Assembly: GCA_018296165.2 (NCBI GenBank) | Contig: JACKQL020000007.1 | Span: forward strand, 558,001 to 622,000 | Direction: 5' to 3' | Length of the DNA: 64,000 bases | Source: Termitomyces sp. T153 | Taxonomy: Eukaryota; Basidiomycota; Agaricomycetes; Agaricales; Lyophyllaceae | Shown: positions 35,354-45,977 of the stretch, piece after piece | How positions within the stretch are numbered: the first letter of the stretch is position 1 | Layout of the letters: the number at the start of each line of letters is the position of its first letter | The notes under the pieces: generated by a model | Told to the model about the DNA's origin: nothing | Database searches by the model: none | The model's input: only the letters and a program-made list of their open reading frames with translations | Program-made: the position numbers and the translations under genes

Positions 35354-35743
35354 CGCAGGAGTCTTCCAAACAAACTTATGCAGAGATGCAGAGACAATAC
35401 AGGAAAGTGAGCAAGATGCGCCGCAGCAGAAAGGTGAGGTCGTGCAAAGGGTTCTTTGGAAGCGAAGATAACACTCGATAAGGAAATATAATCACATGAC
35501 CTCCCATTTCAGTACAAATTTCGAGGGCTAGAGGCGCACAAGCGCTAAGCCGCAAAGATCAAAACTAGGCATTGATTCTGTAAGTATACAGTAGCAGTAG
35601 GTATATAATCAATATATATGGTCCGCGATGGCTACCCCACCAGACATTCTATGGTCATGGGAATTTTGGGTATTTTGGGTTAGTCCTCCTTCTCGTCACT
35701 ATCATAATGTTAATAACATTCTAAGGAAATGGCAGAACTGCTC
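35354..35743. other. intergenic region between SNF7 and ceramide synthase
   Basis: 390 bp holding the SNF7 promoter and the 3' end of the ceramide synthase gene. No coding signal. Confidence 0.5.
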
Positions 35744-37053
35744 TCACCCCTCTTCATCGCTCCGATCGTCAGAAGCTCCCGAGTCTGTAGTCAGCACTCG
35801 CCAAGCAACTCTACAAATCATACCAAACCAGATGATTTGGATAACCTTGATGCTATTATTAAGTCCTAGAACATGATTGATTTGATGTAAGGGGGAATAC
35901 CTGTAATGCGCACAGAAGTGACACAAATGCTGTCCATGTTGTTTTAGAGCTATACAAGCCCTCCTCAGCCGACCACCGAAAAGGTATGAACCTAGGAACA
36001 TCCCTGTATGTAGAGACAATGATAAAGAGGAACAAGATATGCCGTGTCACGAGCCACGATACAAGGAACCACCCAAAGGTCAAATCGCACGCGAATTGGC
36101 TGATTTCACTGTAACGAATCATTTTGGCCAACTGTAACAAGGTAGAGTCACCATTGTGCTTCCACTGAACTTGCTCTTAGACTCACGGGTAGGAAGATAT
36201 CACAATAATCCATAAGGACCATAATAACGCACCCTACACGCGTAAAGTTGAAAAAATAGCTTGTCGTCATAAGGAAAATGGTTATGATGTGGTGAGTCAT
36301 CATCTGGACGTGGTCCTTTCGTCGAGCTTCAGCATTCAAGATCAGTACTTGGTGCAAGTAGAACGCGGTTTGAGTAAGATAATAGAATTTGACGGGGCCT
36401 GCCAAAGGTATATGGGGATAGTCTCGCCACAAGGCCGAAGGCTCGAGTACCTGCGTTGGTAAATTGCGATGAACATACTTGAGGCAAGCAATAGGTCAGA
36501 TTGAGCATTGACGAAGAGAATACAAATGACGCACGAGCCCGAAGGACCATTGCAAGGTATAATATACAACTGACCACCCCTGTTCAGCGAATCTCAGGAC
36601 ACTTCGGTGTACCTTACGTAGCTCTTTTGGGGTTGGTCTGGGATCGTCAGAAATATGGCCATTTCCATTGGAGACGCCATTTGTCATGACATGCCCATTC
36701 GTGTGCTCTTCCGATTTCGCGACTCCCAGCCTCTTTCGATTGAATAAATCTCTGGTCAACTTCCAGTGTGCCAGAGGTTCAAGCACGCCTAGACGAAGTG
36801 CGTCGCGTAAGATGGCCATTACGGCAATGCAGGTGATCACTAGGCACGCATCCTGGATGCCAGTCTTGTAATACGCGGAATCTGGGAAAGAGTCGGGGTT
36901 TTTAGGCGTGACGGTGGGGTAAGAAAGGGTGAAGAAGGGGATGAGGTAGGAGGGCAACCACTGGGTCGCGAAGGCATTCATCGAGAAGAGGAATGGCAGG
37001 CACTCGCGCCAGCAAAGCAGTCGGAAGGTGAAAGTTGCTGGAAGACCCGGCAA
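35744..37053 (-). CDS. LAG1: ceramide synthase (Lag1/TLC domain)
   Basis: Ceramide synthase N-acylates sphingoid bases in the ER membrane. The body starts WLPSYLIPFFTLSYPTVTPK and PDSFPDSAYYKTGIQD, then KELRKVHRSVLRFAEQGWSV (the start of the TLC domain), VKFYYLTQTAFYLHQVLILN, the Lag1 motif QMMTHHIITIFLMTTSYFFN and FTRVGCVIMVLMDYCDIFLP with the HH pair and a conserved Asp, then LAKMIRYSEISQFACDLTFG and membrane segments to the end. The last join uses the acceptor before VIQIIWFGMICRVAWRVL, ending DDRSDEEG. The first in-frame ATG is at 37053, but the Met at 36981 (MNAFATQWLP) is an equally good start. Six or more membrane segments. Confidence 0.9.
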
Positions 37054-37274
37054 AACGTTCGTATCGACCCACGTTTACGTCGAGTTGCCTAAAAAGAACG
37101 AATGCAAAGTGAAAATGATAGAACTACGGCTTGCAGACGGCAGCAAGCACGAAAAAGACAGACAGCACCCACGCGAACCCAAGAACAAATTTGAATCCAC
37201 TGTGGACGCGACTCGGAACTGTCCAGATCTTGCCGTGGGAACCTGCAAAAGTTCAAGTCCTCGTCCCCACCACA
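37054..37274. promoter_or_regulatory. divergent promoter, ceramide synthase / U1A-like gene
   Basis: The two start codons are about 220 bp apart and point away from each other, so regulatory signals must be shared or overlapping. No individual motif is claimed. Confidence 0.5.
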
Positions 37275-38211
37275 ATGGCCTCGTCGTCCAACCAGCCCAA
37301 CAATACCCTCTACCTCAACAATCTCAACGACAAGATCAACAAGGAAGAGCTCAAGACACAGTTGTATGCCCTTTTCACCACCTATGGCAAGATCATCGAC
37401 ATCGTCGCCTCGAAAAGCCAAGCAATGCGCGGCCAGGCCTTTCTCGTATTCAACGATCTTGCAGGCGCGACTTCTGCTATGCGGGCATGTGAAGGGATGA
37501 TGTTTTACGAAAAGCCGATTGTGAGTTTGTCCTATGCACATAAAAATGGCGGACTCAACTCCACCGCCGACAGCACATTGATTACGCTAAAACGAAGTCC
37601 TACGCGATACTACGAAGAGAAGACCCGAATTTCGTACCGCCTACAGCAGTAAACGCGAGCGGCCTACTAACCCAGAAGCGACAACGTGATGACGAGAATG
37701 CAGATGGGGAGAGGAATGCGAAGCGCGAAAAGTCAGAGGACGATGAGGAGGAGATGGAGATTGATGATGAGGATGAACCTGCGCAGTCATCGAATACCTT
37801 TTCCTGTACGTCGTGTCATCTATGTCAATCAATTTATTTGTGCTTCACTGCCTTCCTTCTCGAAAGCCACGACTGCCGTCCCCAGTGCATCTCAGCAACC
37901 TTCTACGCGGCTCTTGTGCACCAACCTACCGCAAGAAGTTACCGACGATGTTTTGGCTGTTCTATTCCAGCAGTACGTGTCGCAATGATTATAGTTATTG
38001 TCCACTGTTCCACCGTTTATTCGTGTCTGCTAGATACCAGGGTTTCCAAGCTACGCAAGTTACATGGTCTCCGACACCAAACGTTGATGGAGCCAGGATG
38101 AAGCTTGCTCAGGTGTCTTTTGAAACATCGGAACTTGCATCTGTCGCGAAAACCGCCTTGGATGGGTTTACACTAAAGAAAGGATGGATCATGGGGGTGG
38201 CGTTTATCTGA
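37275..38211 (+). CDS. U1A/U2B''-like spliceosomal snRNP protein
   Basis: This two-RRM protein binds U1 or U2 snRNA stem-loops; fungi often have one gene for both roles. Starting MASSSNQPNNTLYLNNLNDK, the first RRM has RNP2 LYLNNL and RNP1 RGQAFLVF, followed by ACEGMMFYEKPIHIDYAKTK and SYAILRREDPNFVPPTA. An acidic/basic linker (KREKSEDDEEEMEIDDEDEP) leads to RRM2: TRLLCTNLPQEVTDDVLAVL, FQQYQGFQATQVTWSPTP, ARMKLAQVSFETSELASVAK and TALDGFTLKKGWIMGVAFI. The last segment matches the C-terminal end of U1A/U2B''. Four exons with GT-AG introns. Whether it is U1- or U2-specific cannot be read from sequence. Confidence 0.88.
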
Positions 38212-38399
38212 TCATGTGGACCACGGTGTGTCTTCTGTACAAACTTATAATGATATTCTGTTCGCGCCTGGTAGACGACGTCACTCAAAAGCTTATCGAT
38301 GATAAGCACATTCGTGCAATCTCCACGACACTCGACAATAGCTCAGGGTGAAATTATGTTATTGCAAGAGACTACAAATATTTGCGCACAGTCTAATGC

Positions 38400-39398
38400 T
38401 TATTTCAATGCCTTGAGAATCGCCTGTCCCAGAGGTTCAGCTGAGGCTGGATTTTGGCCAGTCAAAAGATTCCCATCAACCACAACATGGCTCTATAATT
38501 CAAATGAATAACAATCGACTACAACATTATACAAGTAGTGCTTACCCCCCATGGCTCCGCGGCCTTCTCGTACTTGCCACCGAGTGCTTGGAGCTTGTCT
38601 TCTAGGGAGAAAGGAATGTCCTGCGATGGACGATGACGCCGATCCTTAGATGGACGCTAACGGCAAGGACACTTACCTTGGCTCCATTGACAAGGTCCTC
38701 CTCAACATTGGAAAATCCAGTGAATTTCTTGCCTGCGACGATTGATTTCCCATCAGCATCAACGGCGCCGACGAGTGCCCTGGTATATCGGTGAGTTGTT
38801 ATTGATCCCTCAAAAGATGAAGATGTACGGACGCAGGTGCATGACAAACAGCAGACACAATTTTGCCTGATTGATAAAACTACACGGCGTCGGTAATCGT
38901 TGTGACAGTAGATATCTGAGGGTATACTAACCTGCGATGCAAGCATTGCATTTTCCGGGTCGTTGGCGAGATCAATGACAGGACCATGTCCTCCGACATA
39001 AAATATCGCATCATAGTCCTTTACATTCACTTCGGTAAGCTTCTTCGCGTTGGCGAGCTTTGACTTGACGGTCTCATCCTTGAGGAACTTTTGACTTCCT
39101 TCATCATTGAGATACGCCTATAATTTGACATCAGTCGAAATAATATTGTGCTGCTTGGACGTGACGCACCTGAAGGCTGCCTTCGTCTACCTCGGGATTG
39201 GGCCCAGCAGGTGCGGCAAAGTCAATCTTGGCGTGAGGAGCCAGCACCCAGTACGGATGAGCAGCTTCCGGCAGGTACCAGCCCTGTTGGCCGCAATGGT
39301 CAGTTCGCGCTCAAGACCTGGCTTACTGCTGGTCTCACAGTTTGGCGGCCAGAGAGAGTCTTGTTGGCAGATGTGAAGACAAAGAGCACGGAAGGCAT
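38400..39398 (-). CDS. DJ-1/PfpI family protein (Hsp31-like)
   Basis: Class I glutamine-amidotransferase-like proteins of the DJ-1/Hsp31 group act in methylglyoxal detoxification and stress protection. MPSVLFVFTSANKTLSGRQT joins GWYLPEAAHPYWVLAPHAKI across a 5' intron, then DFAAPAGPNPEVDEGSLQAY. The glutamyl stretch VNVKDYDAIFYVGGHGPVID is typical, and the nucleophile elbow KIVSAVCHAPV contains the conserved Cys with His after it. VGAVDADGKSIVAGKKFTGF, SNVEEDLVNGAKDIPFSLED and SHVVVDGNLLTGQNPASAEP complete the Hsp31-like C-terminus, ending AILKALK. About 240 residues. It is divergent from MOB1, 189 bp away. Confidence 0.9.
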
Positions 39399-39587
39399 TT
39401 GTGGGTGGTGTTATCTAGGGTCAGACAGTGTGCTCTTCCCATGCTTTATAGAATTTCCCGTGAGACAGTCGTCATATGCATGCAGATCTCAGAAAAGATA
39501 AAGATAGTTTCGCTTATGTAATTCACCCTTGATCAGCTTCCGGTTGTCCGAAGGACCTCTCGATCGAGTAAGTACGCATCCACCATA
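39399..39587. promoter_or_regulatory. divergent promoter, DJ-1-like gene / MOB1
   Basis: Only 189 bp lie between the two start codons, which point in opposite directions. The interval must hold both transcription starts or overlap the first exons. No specific motif is claimed. Confidence 0.5.
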
Positions 39588-40689
39588 ATGTCGGCGTTCT
39601 TTGGCCTGTAAGCGCCTTCCGCTGCATCGATTTCGAACCCATCTAACGTGCGTACGTGATTGCTAGTGGAAAGACCAGGACGTTCAAGCCGCGCAAAGAT
39701 GTACCAGAGGGCACGAAGCAGTATCAGCTGAGAAAGTATGCTGAAGCCACCCTGGTGAGAAGATCGTGGGCGGCTCTCCACTCGGGCTTATTTTCTTCCT
39801 GCGGCACATTCAGGGGTCGGGCAACTTGCGCTTAGCCGTGCGGTTGCCGGAAGGAGAGGATACGAATGAATGGCTTGCGGTACATGGTATGTGGTGCTGA
39901 TTCCTTTGTTGAACGTTCTTTTTCATCACTTTTATTATAGTTGTGGATTTTTTTAACCATTTGAATATGTTGTATGGAACTATCACTGAATTTTGTACCG
40001 CACAGGAGGTGCGGCGTCTTCTTTGGTTGGATCACAGCGGCTGATTAGGGCTGATTGAACAGTGCCCGATAATGTCTGCTGGTCCTCGGTATGCTGTAAA
40101 AATTATTCACTATCAAGTCTCCTGATATGCATGAAACAGTTATGAATACCTTTGGGAAGGTGGCGAAAAGTACAAACGACCAACCAAACTGCCGGCACCT
40201 GAATACGTTGATGCACTTATGAACTGGGCGCAGAGCCTGGTTGACGATGAGACCGTGTTTCCGAACAAGATTGGTGAGAACTTTCCTTCTGGTCTCTTTC
40301 CCCCCCTCATTTGAAATAGGCATTCCATTCCCCCGCAATTTCCGCGACACTGTCCGTGCTATCGTCCGTCGCCTATTCCGCGTATATGCACACATATATA
40401 GCAACCATTTCGACCAAATATGCGCTCTGGGGATCGAAGGTCTGTCCGCGCAGTTGACTTTGTATATAGCATTCGCTGATGGGTCGCCAATGTCAAATAG
40501 CCCATCTCAATACGAGTTATAGACATTTTTTCCTGTTCATCAACGAAGTAATGTCTTGCTATCTACTTTCCACATGTTCAGTATCCTGACTTTGTATCCG
40601 CCCTGTAGTTCGATTTGGTAGACAAGAAAGAACTTGCACCACTCGATGAACTCAATGATGCTATTCTTGCGGAGGATAAGAATCGATGA
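39588..40689 (+). CDS. MOB1: MOB1 kinase activator
   Basis: Mob1 binds and activates NDR/LATS kinases (Dbf2, Sid2) in mitotic exit and septation. A 20-nt first coding exon (MSAFFGL) joins GKTRTFKPRKDVPEGTKQY. Diagnostic segments are LRKYAEATLGSGNLRLAVRL, PEGEDTNEWLAVHVVDFFNH, LNMLYGTITEFCTAQECPVM and SAGPRYEYLWEDGEKYKRPT. Zinc-site residues (Cys of EFCTAQEC, His later) and RLFRVYAHIYSNHFDQICAL with EAHLNTSYRHFFLFINE are present. It ends ELAPLDELNDAILAEDKNR. Length and order match Mob1 rather than Mob2. All introns read are GT-AG. Confidence 0.92.
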
Positions 40690-41189
40690 CAACCGAATAC
40701 CTAAAGTGACCATGTGCTTTTATTCCTATATATCTCGTAACATGCGCCATGCAAGCTACGGTTGATCTTTCGTTTGTTCCGAAGTGACGTCACGCGTCAG
40801 AGGGTACGCGTAGTTGTCAAAAACAGAGGTATATCACTATGCAATGACAACTACCTAGGACTACCTAGGGTATGTTATCATTAATTTGGTACACGCGTAT
40901 TTTTGGGTGGTAATGCTACAAGACTGATATACGTGTATGAGTCGATCGATGCGATATGTGTTGATAATACAAATTGAACAATTAAAATATTGATGAGTGC
41001 AAGTGAGGCGCCGCCAGCAAAACGAATCTATGCAAGGATATCATGAGAGGAGATGTGCAAAAACCATTGTTACTTGCGAAGGAAGGATAAGGGGGAACCG
41101 ACATGCGGCGAGGAGCAGAGCGGAGCTTCGCCGCAGAGTATGGTGACTCCAATCAACGCGAGATGACACAGGTTTCGGGGTCGAGATCT
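40690..41189. other. intergenic region
   Basis: 500 bp between the convergent MOB1 and BTB-like genes. It contains a short imperfect tandem ACTACCTAGGACTACCTAGG near 40850-40869 and no supported gene. Confidence 0.5.
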
Positions 41190-42295
41190 TTATATTGTGG
41201 GCTAAAAACACATTAGGGCCAACAAAGATTAATTCAACAGATTGAACGCACTTTGACCATGGCCCACTGAACAACAAGGGTCCTTATTCGTGTTTGAAGT
41301 GCCGCCTTACAGTCCTCACATACGAGATGTTCCTCTAGCGGTCGCAAAGCCGACTCCATCGTGCTCGTGGAGAGGTCTGAGGCGGGTATCAGTCATGCGT
41401 ATTGATAGGAGGATTATAGCATACCAGGCCGTGCGTCCCAGGCGAGATATGCAGACGCTAGCGCCCAAGCCCTGGTGAGTTTTTTCTGGTCTGAAAAGTC
41501 GCATGAGGGCGTTGGAGGATGAGGGTGTGGTGGCGATAGAAGAATGCGTTTTAACGCGTCGGAACGGCCAAAGTGAAGGAAGAAAAGACGCTTGAGATAT
41601 ACTGCACCTATTGCTTGGGCCATCTCGTCCGTGAGAGACGATAGAGGAAAGGAGAGGAGGTGCGAAGAAGTCGCCACAGCAAGGTCATAGAGGTCGTAAT
41701 TTGCAGACAGGGTGTATAGTTCGAGGGGACGAAGAGGGGCGTGTGAGAGGATGAGGGAGTAGATGTGTGTATTGGGAATGATGGAAGACTTTGGATCGAT
41801 ACCAAAGTAGGAGAGACGCTTGACGGCAGAGACAAGCTGGGAAAAGGAGGGCGAGTAGTGAGCACAGGACATGTCGTAGATGACATGGAGAATGATGTTG
41901 AGAACAGCTGAGACTTCTGGAACATCGATGACCGAGTCAGTGTCTTTGGCCTGGGCAGGAAGAAGGGAATGGAAAGCGTTGGACGAGGCTTGGAAGAGTC
42001 GGTGAGAGTGGACATAGAAAAAAACTGCATCGGAAGAGAGAAAGACGATATCGGGAAGAACAGACTGGAGCTGTGCCCCTGGATAAAAAGTGGTGGAGAC
42101 AGAGACAAGGGTTGGGTCAGGGGGGTTGCTGTCCTTGAGAAGGGGGGTGCCGTCGTTGGAGAGGGGCGGGGTGGGTATCTGACTGGGGGCGGGGACGTTG
42201 TCGTCGTCGTCGGCGACGAAGTGCAGGACAGAGGCCCAGTCAGCAGCGGCAACGGCGTGGTCCATGGGCAAGAGCGTTTCACTCATTCGATTCAA
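41190..42295 (-). CDS. BTB/POZ-like domain protein
   Basis: A BTB-like fold is suggested by STTFYPGAQLQSVLPDIVFL, SSDAVFFYVHSHRLFQASSN and AFHSLLPAQAKDTDSVIDVP, then VLNIILHVIYDMSCAHYSPS. The second half is helical (LELYTLSANYDLYDLAVATS, LTDEMAQAIGAVYLKRLFFL). A second exon (DLSTSTMESALRPLEEHLVC) includes CEDCKAALQTR, and the third exon ends after WAMVKPTI. Such single BTB proteins are common in Agaricomycetes and usually uncharacterised; binding partner, possibly a cullin, is inference. The frame overlaps a long antisense-free shadow frame not called. Start at 42295 or the next Met at 42286. Confidence 0.7.
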
Positions 42296-42317
42296 GCTAC
42301 ATTATATAACCATGACA

Positions 42318-44330
42318 TCATACCCTAGTCTTCGCCTTCTGCACCTCCTCCCGCTTCCCAAACCCAGAGTCGTGCAGTTCCTGCCGACTCTTCAGTATGG
42401 CCCACAGAAATAGAGAAACAGTCCTACCATCCGTGCCAAGCGCTTTGCTGCCGATACCTTGTTCAGTTTCTCCAACACCTTCTCTTCCTCCATCGTCATC
42501 TCCGTTAGCCGTGTTCCTAGCCTGTATTAGCATACCATCTTCCCAATACACACTCCACCTACTGATGCGTTCTTCTATCCCCAACACACGCTCCTCATCA
42601 TGTTCCGTCACAAAGCTCACCGCAACTCCTCCCCGCCCTGCACGCGCCGTTCTCCCAACTCGATGTGTGTACTCCTCTGCCTCCTGCGGCACGTCCCAGT
42701 TGATCACCATCGCCACCTCTTCGATGTCCAACCCTCGTGCACCTACGTCCGTCGACACCAGCACAGGCACCACCGATGCCCGGAACAGCGATAGCGACGT
42801 CAGTCGTTCCCGCTGCGTTAGTCGAGAGTGCAGCCCAGTGCTACGTATCGACAACGATTTAAGTAAGTGCGTCAGGTACGCCACTGTCCGAGCTCGGGCG
42901 CAAAAGATGATTGTGGGCGGCGGCTGTTCAGGTGCTTCGTCCTCATCATTCGCAGATCTCTTCTTCTGATTTTGTCGTCCCTTCAGTCTGCCTTTCTGGG
43001 TTTCAGGCTCTGGAGGTGCACGCCGCATATGCACAATCGACTCGGGCGGGTTGCATAATAGATAATAAAGATAGGCTTCCCTGACATGCGAAGGAACAAG
43101 CAAATAATTTTGCTCCAAGGTATCAACAGTTTCAACCCTAGAAAACCAATTGTCGTTGTGGAGCCTGATGCTTATCTTCTGCCACTTACGTCTCAGTCAT
43201 CCTGTGAATAAACGGCTTCTGCTTCCCAAATCTTGGGGGTGCATTTGCCAGTGCTTCTATTGACGCTGTCAATGTAGCGGTAAACAGACACGTTTGTCGA
43301 TCTCTAGGGAGAATCTTGAACAAGTGCGCCAACTCTTCGGAGAATGTCGGGGTCAAAAGCCTGTCTGCTTCATCCAAGACCTGCATTTATGGTTAGTAGC
43401 AGAAATGAATAGCTTCGTTTGACATACGAGAAACTTGACCCTGGAGAGATTCCATTCGCCGCTGCTACTTCGCAGGTGGTCAACTATACGTCCAGGTGTG
43501 GCTATGACAATATGCGGACGGTTCCCAAGTTCAAGCGCTTGGGCCATCATATCCATTCCACCCACCACAACGGCGGTCCGCACGCTCAAAGGTGCTCCCA
43601 ATACTGCAAATTGTTCAGATATCTGAAATGCTAGCTCTCTGTGTACACGTAATAGTAAGCAGTTGCATGGCAAAGCCAAAGGAAGCGCTCACGAGCCTCG
43701 TTGGTGTTAAGACTAAGGCAAAGATTCCGTATGGATCGACCGAAAGTTTCTGAAGTATGGGGAGGGCAAAGGCAATAGTTTTACCTGAGCCCGTTTTAGC
43801 GTTGCCGATACAGTCCCTACCTTGGCAAAAGTCCAGTCTCTCTAAGTTCATTCAGTATATTGTCTAAACTTACCTGCAAGCAAGGAGGGTATACAAGCCG
43901 CTTGTACTGGTGTCGGTGTGCGAATCGACATGGAGGTGAGTGCTGACTGCAAAGGCGCTGATATTCCCAAGGAAGAAAAAGAAACGTCTTTTGGTCGCTG
44001 AGATTGTGGCGTGCTTTCTGGTAGATCTCGGGTCCTGTTGACCAGGGAAGAACCAAAGCGATCGTGCGCTGCAGAACCCTCTGCGAGGCGGACTGGAACA
44101 TCATCCGTATCCTCATCATCTTCCTCGTTCTCTGCAGGTGGTCCTACATCAGCATCGTCTTTTTCCTCGTCAGTCGTTCCATCCTTGTCTTCATGCAGGG
44201 CACCGTTTGCACATGTATCGTCACTGTCATCCTCATCGTCTAACATTCGTGGCCTCTTTGCTCGAGGTCCTTCCATTATTCGAAGTAGGTCATCTGCGCT
44301 AAGTGCAGCGCGCTTCTTCGTGCAGGACAT
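42318..44330 (-). CDS. DBP8: ATP-dependent RNA helicase DBP8
   Basis: Dbp8 is a nucleolar DEAD-box helicase of 40S ribosome assembly. An acidic N-terminal region ([20 protein letters not shown]) precedes [20 protein letters not shown] (Q motif area), [34 protein letters not shown] (motif I), [20 protein letters not shown] (Ia), [35 protein letters not shown] (DEAD), [15 protein letters not shown] (SAT variant TAT), [20 protein letters not shown] and [20 protein letters not shown], then [20 protein letters not shown]. Splicing out the two small last introns gives a tail [20 protein letters not shown] and [20 protein letters not shown], as in Dbp8. Motif III here is TAT rather than SAT, a tolerated variant. 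Confidence 0.88.
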
Positions 44331-44725
44331 GGGGCGATTCTGGTGGTCAGTTCAGTCGGGGAATCCGAAAAACTTTGATCTCACCGGCAACTTGAAGCTT
44401 TACCGGACGAGCGAAAACGCCGGCGTGCAAATTCAATTCCCGGGCTTCTAAAGTTACAAGCTGAGCTGTAACAGGCTGTAATAAGCTTGAAAGTCTTTCT
44501 GTTCTGTTCATGCTCTATGTAGACAGCGCCCCAACAGCTGTTGTTTCCACTGGGATTGACGGCAGTCTATATAATATTGTTGACCCACTATTTCTATCTT
44601 TGTCTCATGAGGACTACTTTCTGACTCAGATGAGCTGTGGGACCCATTCAGACCTTATTAAACAATTACGCTGGGCCATTGACCACTGACCCACGTTACC
44701 TATCATTAATGGACAAACAGCGCCG
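44331..44725. other. divergent intergenic region DBP8 / DUF302-like gene
   Basis: 395 bp between two divergent start codons. Presumed promoters; no gene seen. Confidence 0.5.
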
Positions 44726-45397
44726 ATGGCCGAAGACTTGAACCATTTAAATAGTATCTACACCGAAAGTTTACTCAACTCCTTTGCCAAACTTGATCCC
44801 TACGAAAGTAACCGATATAAACAACCGTCCATGAAGAAAACCACTGCTGCATTCACCGCGCAATTGGTGACATATGAAACGACTCTACCGTTCAAGGAGG
44901 TTATCGCGCGCCTCGACGCAGAAGTGAACAAATCTGAGGCAGGCGGAGCCCTGATGATGAAGGTGATGGCCGCTAAAACCAAGAAGGAGATTGTGGATGG
45001 TATTACTGGAGCCCTAGCTGACAAGGATTTCGTGTGGGTCCTCTTCACCGTCTGCCAAAGTAACAGCGAGACTAATAAAGGCGATAGATACTTCTTTGAG
45101 ATGAACCATGACAAGTGGATGAACATCTACCACGAAGCGGAAGACACGCCTCCTGCAGTGGTTTACACGATTGGTAATCCCTTCTTGGCAGAGACCTTCA
45201 TGCGACACGACATTCGTGCAGGATACAACATTCCCCCGCGTCTAATGGTCGTTCACAACGCAAATGTGTCCTTGACAACCGTGTTCTATCACCTTCCGTC
45301 TTCACTTGTAATGTCAGACAATGAGGAGGTTATGAGGGCCATGCGGGTTGTGGATGACAAGCTTGAACGGATGATCACGCGCGTTACGGCGGACTAG
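44726..45397 (+). CDS. DUF302-like protein
   Basis: An uninterrupted 223-residue frame, unusual in this intron-rich window. It starts MAEDLNHLNSIYTESLLNSF. The central-to-C-terminal part, EDTPPAVVYTIGNPFLAETF then MRHDIRAGYNIPPRLMVVHN, and TTVFYHLPSSLVM, matches the DUF302/TTHA1254-like pattern (GNP, RHD, PPR followed by a short beta strand and LPSS). DUF302 proteins have no firmly known reaction. It has no signal peptide or membrane segment. Family assignment is by motif pattern only; the absence of introns may hint at transfer or retroposition, but composition is not strange. Confidence 0.72.
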   Translation: MAEDLNHLNSIYTESLLNSFAKLDPYESNRYKQPSMKKTTAAFTAQLVTYETTLPFKEVIARLDAEVNKSEAGGALMMKVMAAKTKKEIVDGITGALADKDFVWVLFTVCQSNSETNKGDRYFFEMNHDKWMNIYHEAEDTPPAVVYTIGNPFLAETFMRHDIRAGYNIPPRLMVVHNANVSLTTVFYHLPSSLVMSDNEEVMRAMRVVDDKLERMITRVTAD

Positions 45398-45977
45398 ACC
45401 TTCTACGTAGATTTCCGGGTCCCGGTAGCCGTTTGTTGAAGTCACTTTGGCGTCTTCCCGCTCTGGATGTCAGATGCAACAACGCAATAGTCCATCTGCA
45501 ACTTGTATCCTAAGTACTTACTTACCTTTAGTCATGCGCAATTCACGCAAACATACGATGTGCCTTACTGACCCTGTGCTCTCACGGCCTCACCCAGCTG
45601 ACATTCACTTGCCGAGGATCCACCAGGCTCCGGCAAGGTCTAGTGCCGCTTGTTGAGATAGAGACTTGGGCAAGATGATGATCCCTGGTAGCCTATGCGT
45701 GGTCTGTCGACCATTAATATTTGAATCATAACCTCTCGACCAATATTCTAGATATGACTTCTGAATAATGGATTCCCACAGACAGTTTTTCTTCAAATTA
45801 ACATTCGGATCAAAGTGCGAACGGGCTATTATGTGAGTCTATGAGGACAACCGAGATGCTTCATAGGAAGTCGCCCTGTCATTCCGCTCCCTTGCGCCAC
45901 AACCGGTCATCGTTTCAACAAAACGCACTACTGAACTCTGAGCTGTCGTACACCTTGATCTACAGCAATAAATGATA
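45398..45977. other. intergenic region
   Basis: 580 bp between two convergent genes; no gene or element recognised. Confidence 0.5.

Noticed and set aside
41608..42282. 224-codon second minus-strand frame overlapping the BTB-like gene
   Set aside because: Ser/Pro/Thr-rich shadow of the BTB-like coding frame.
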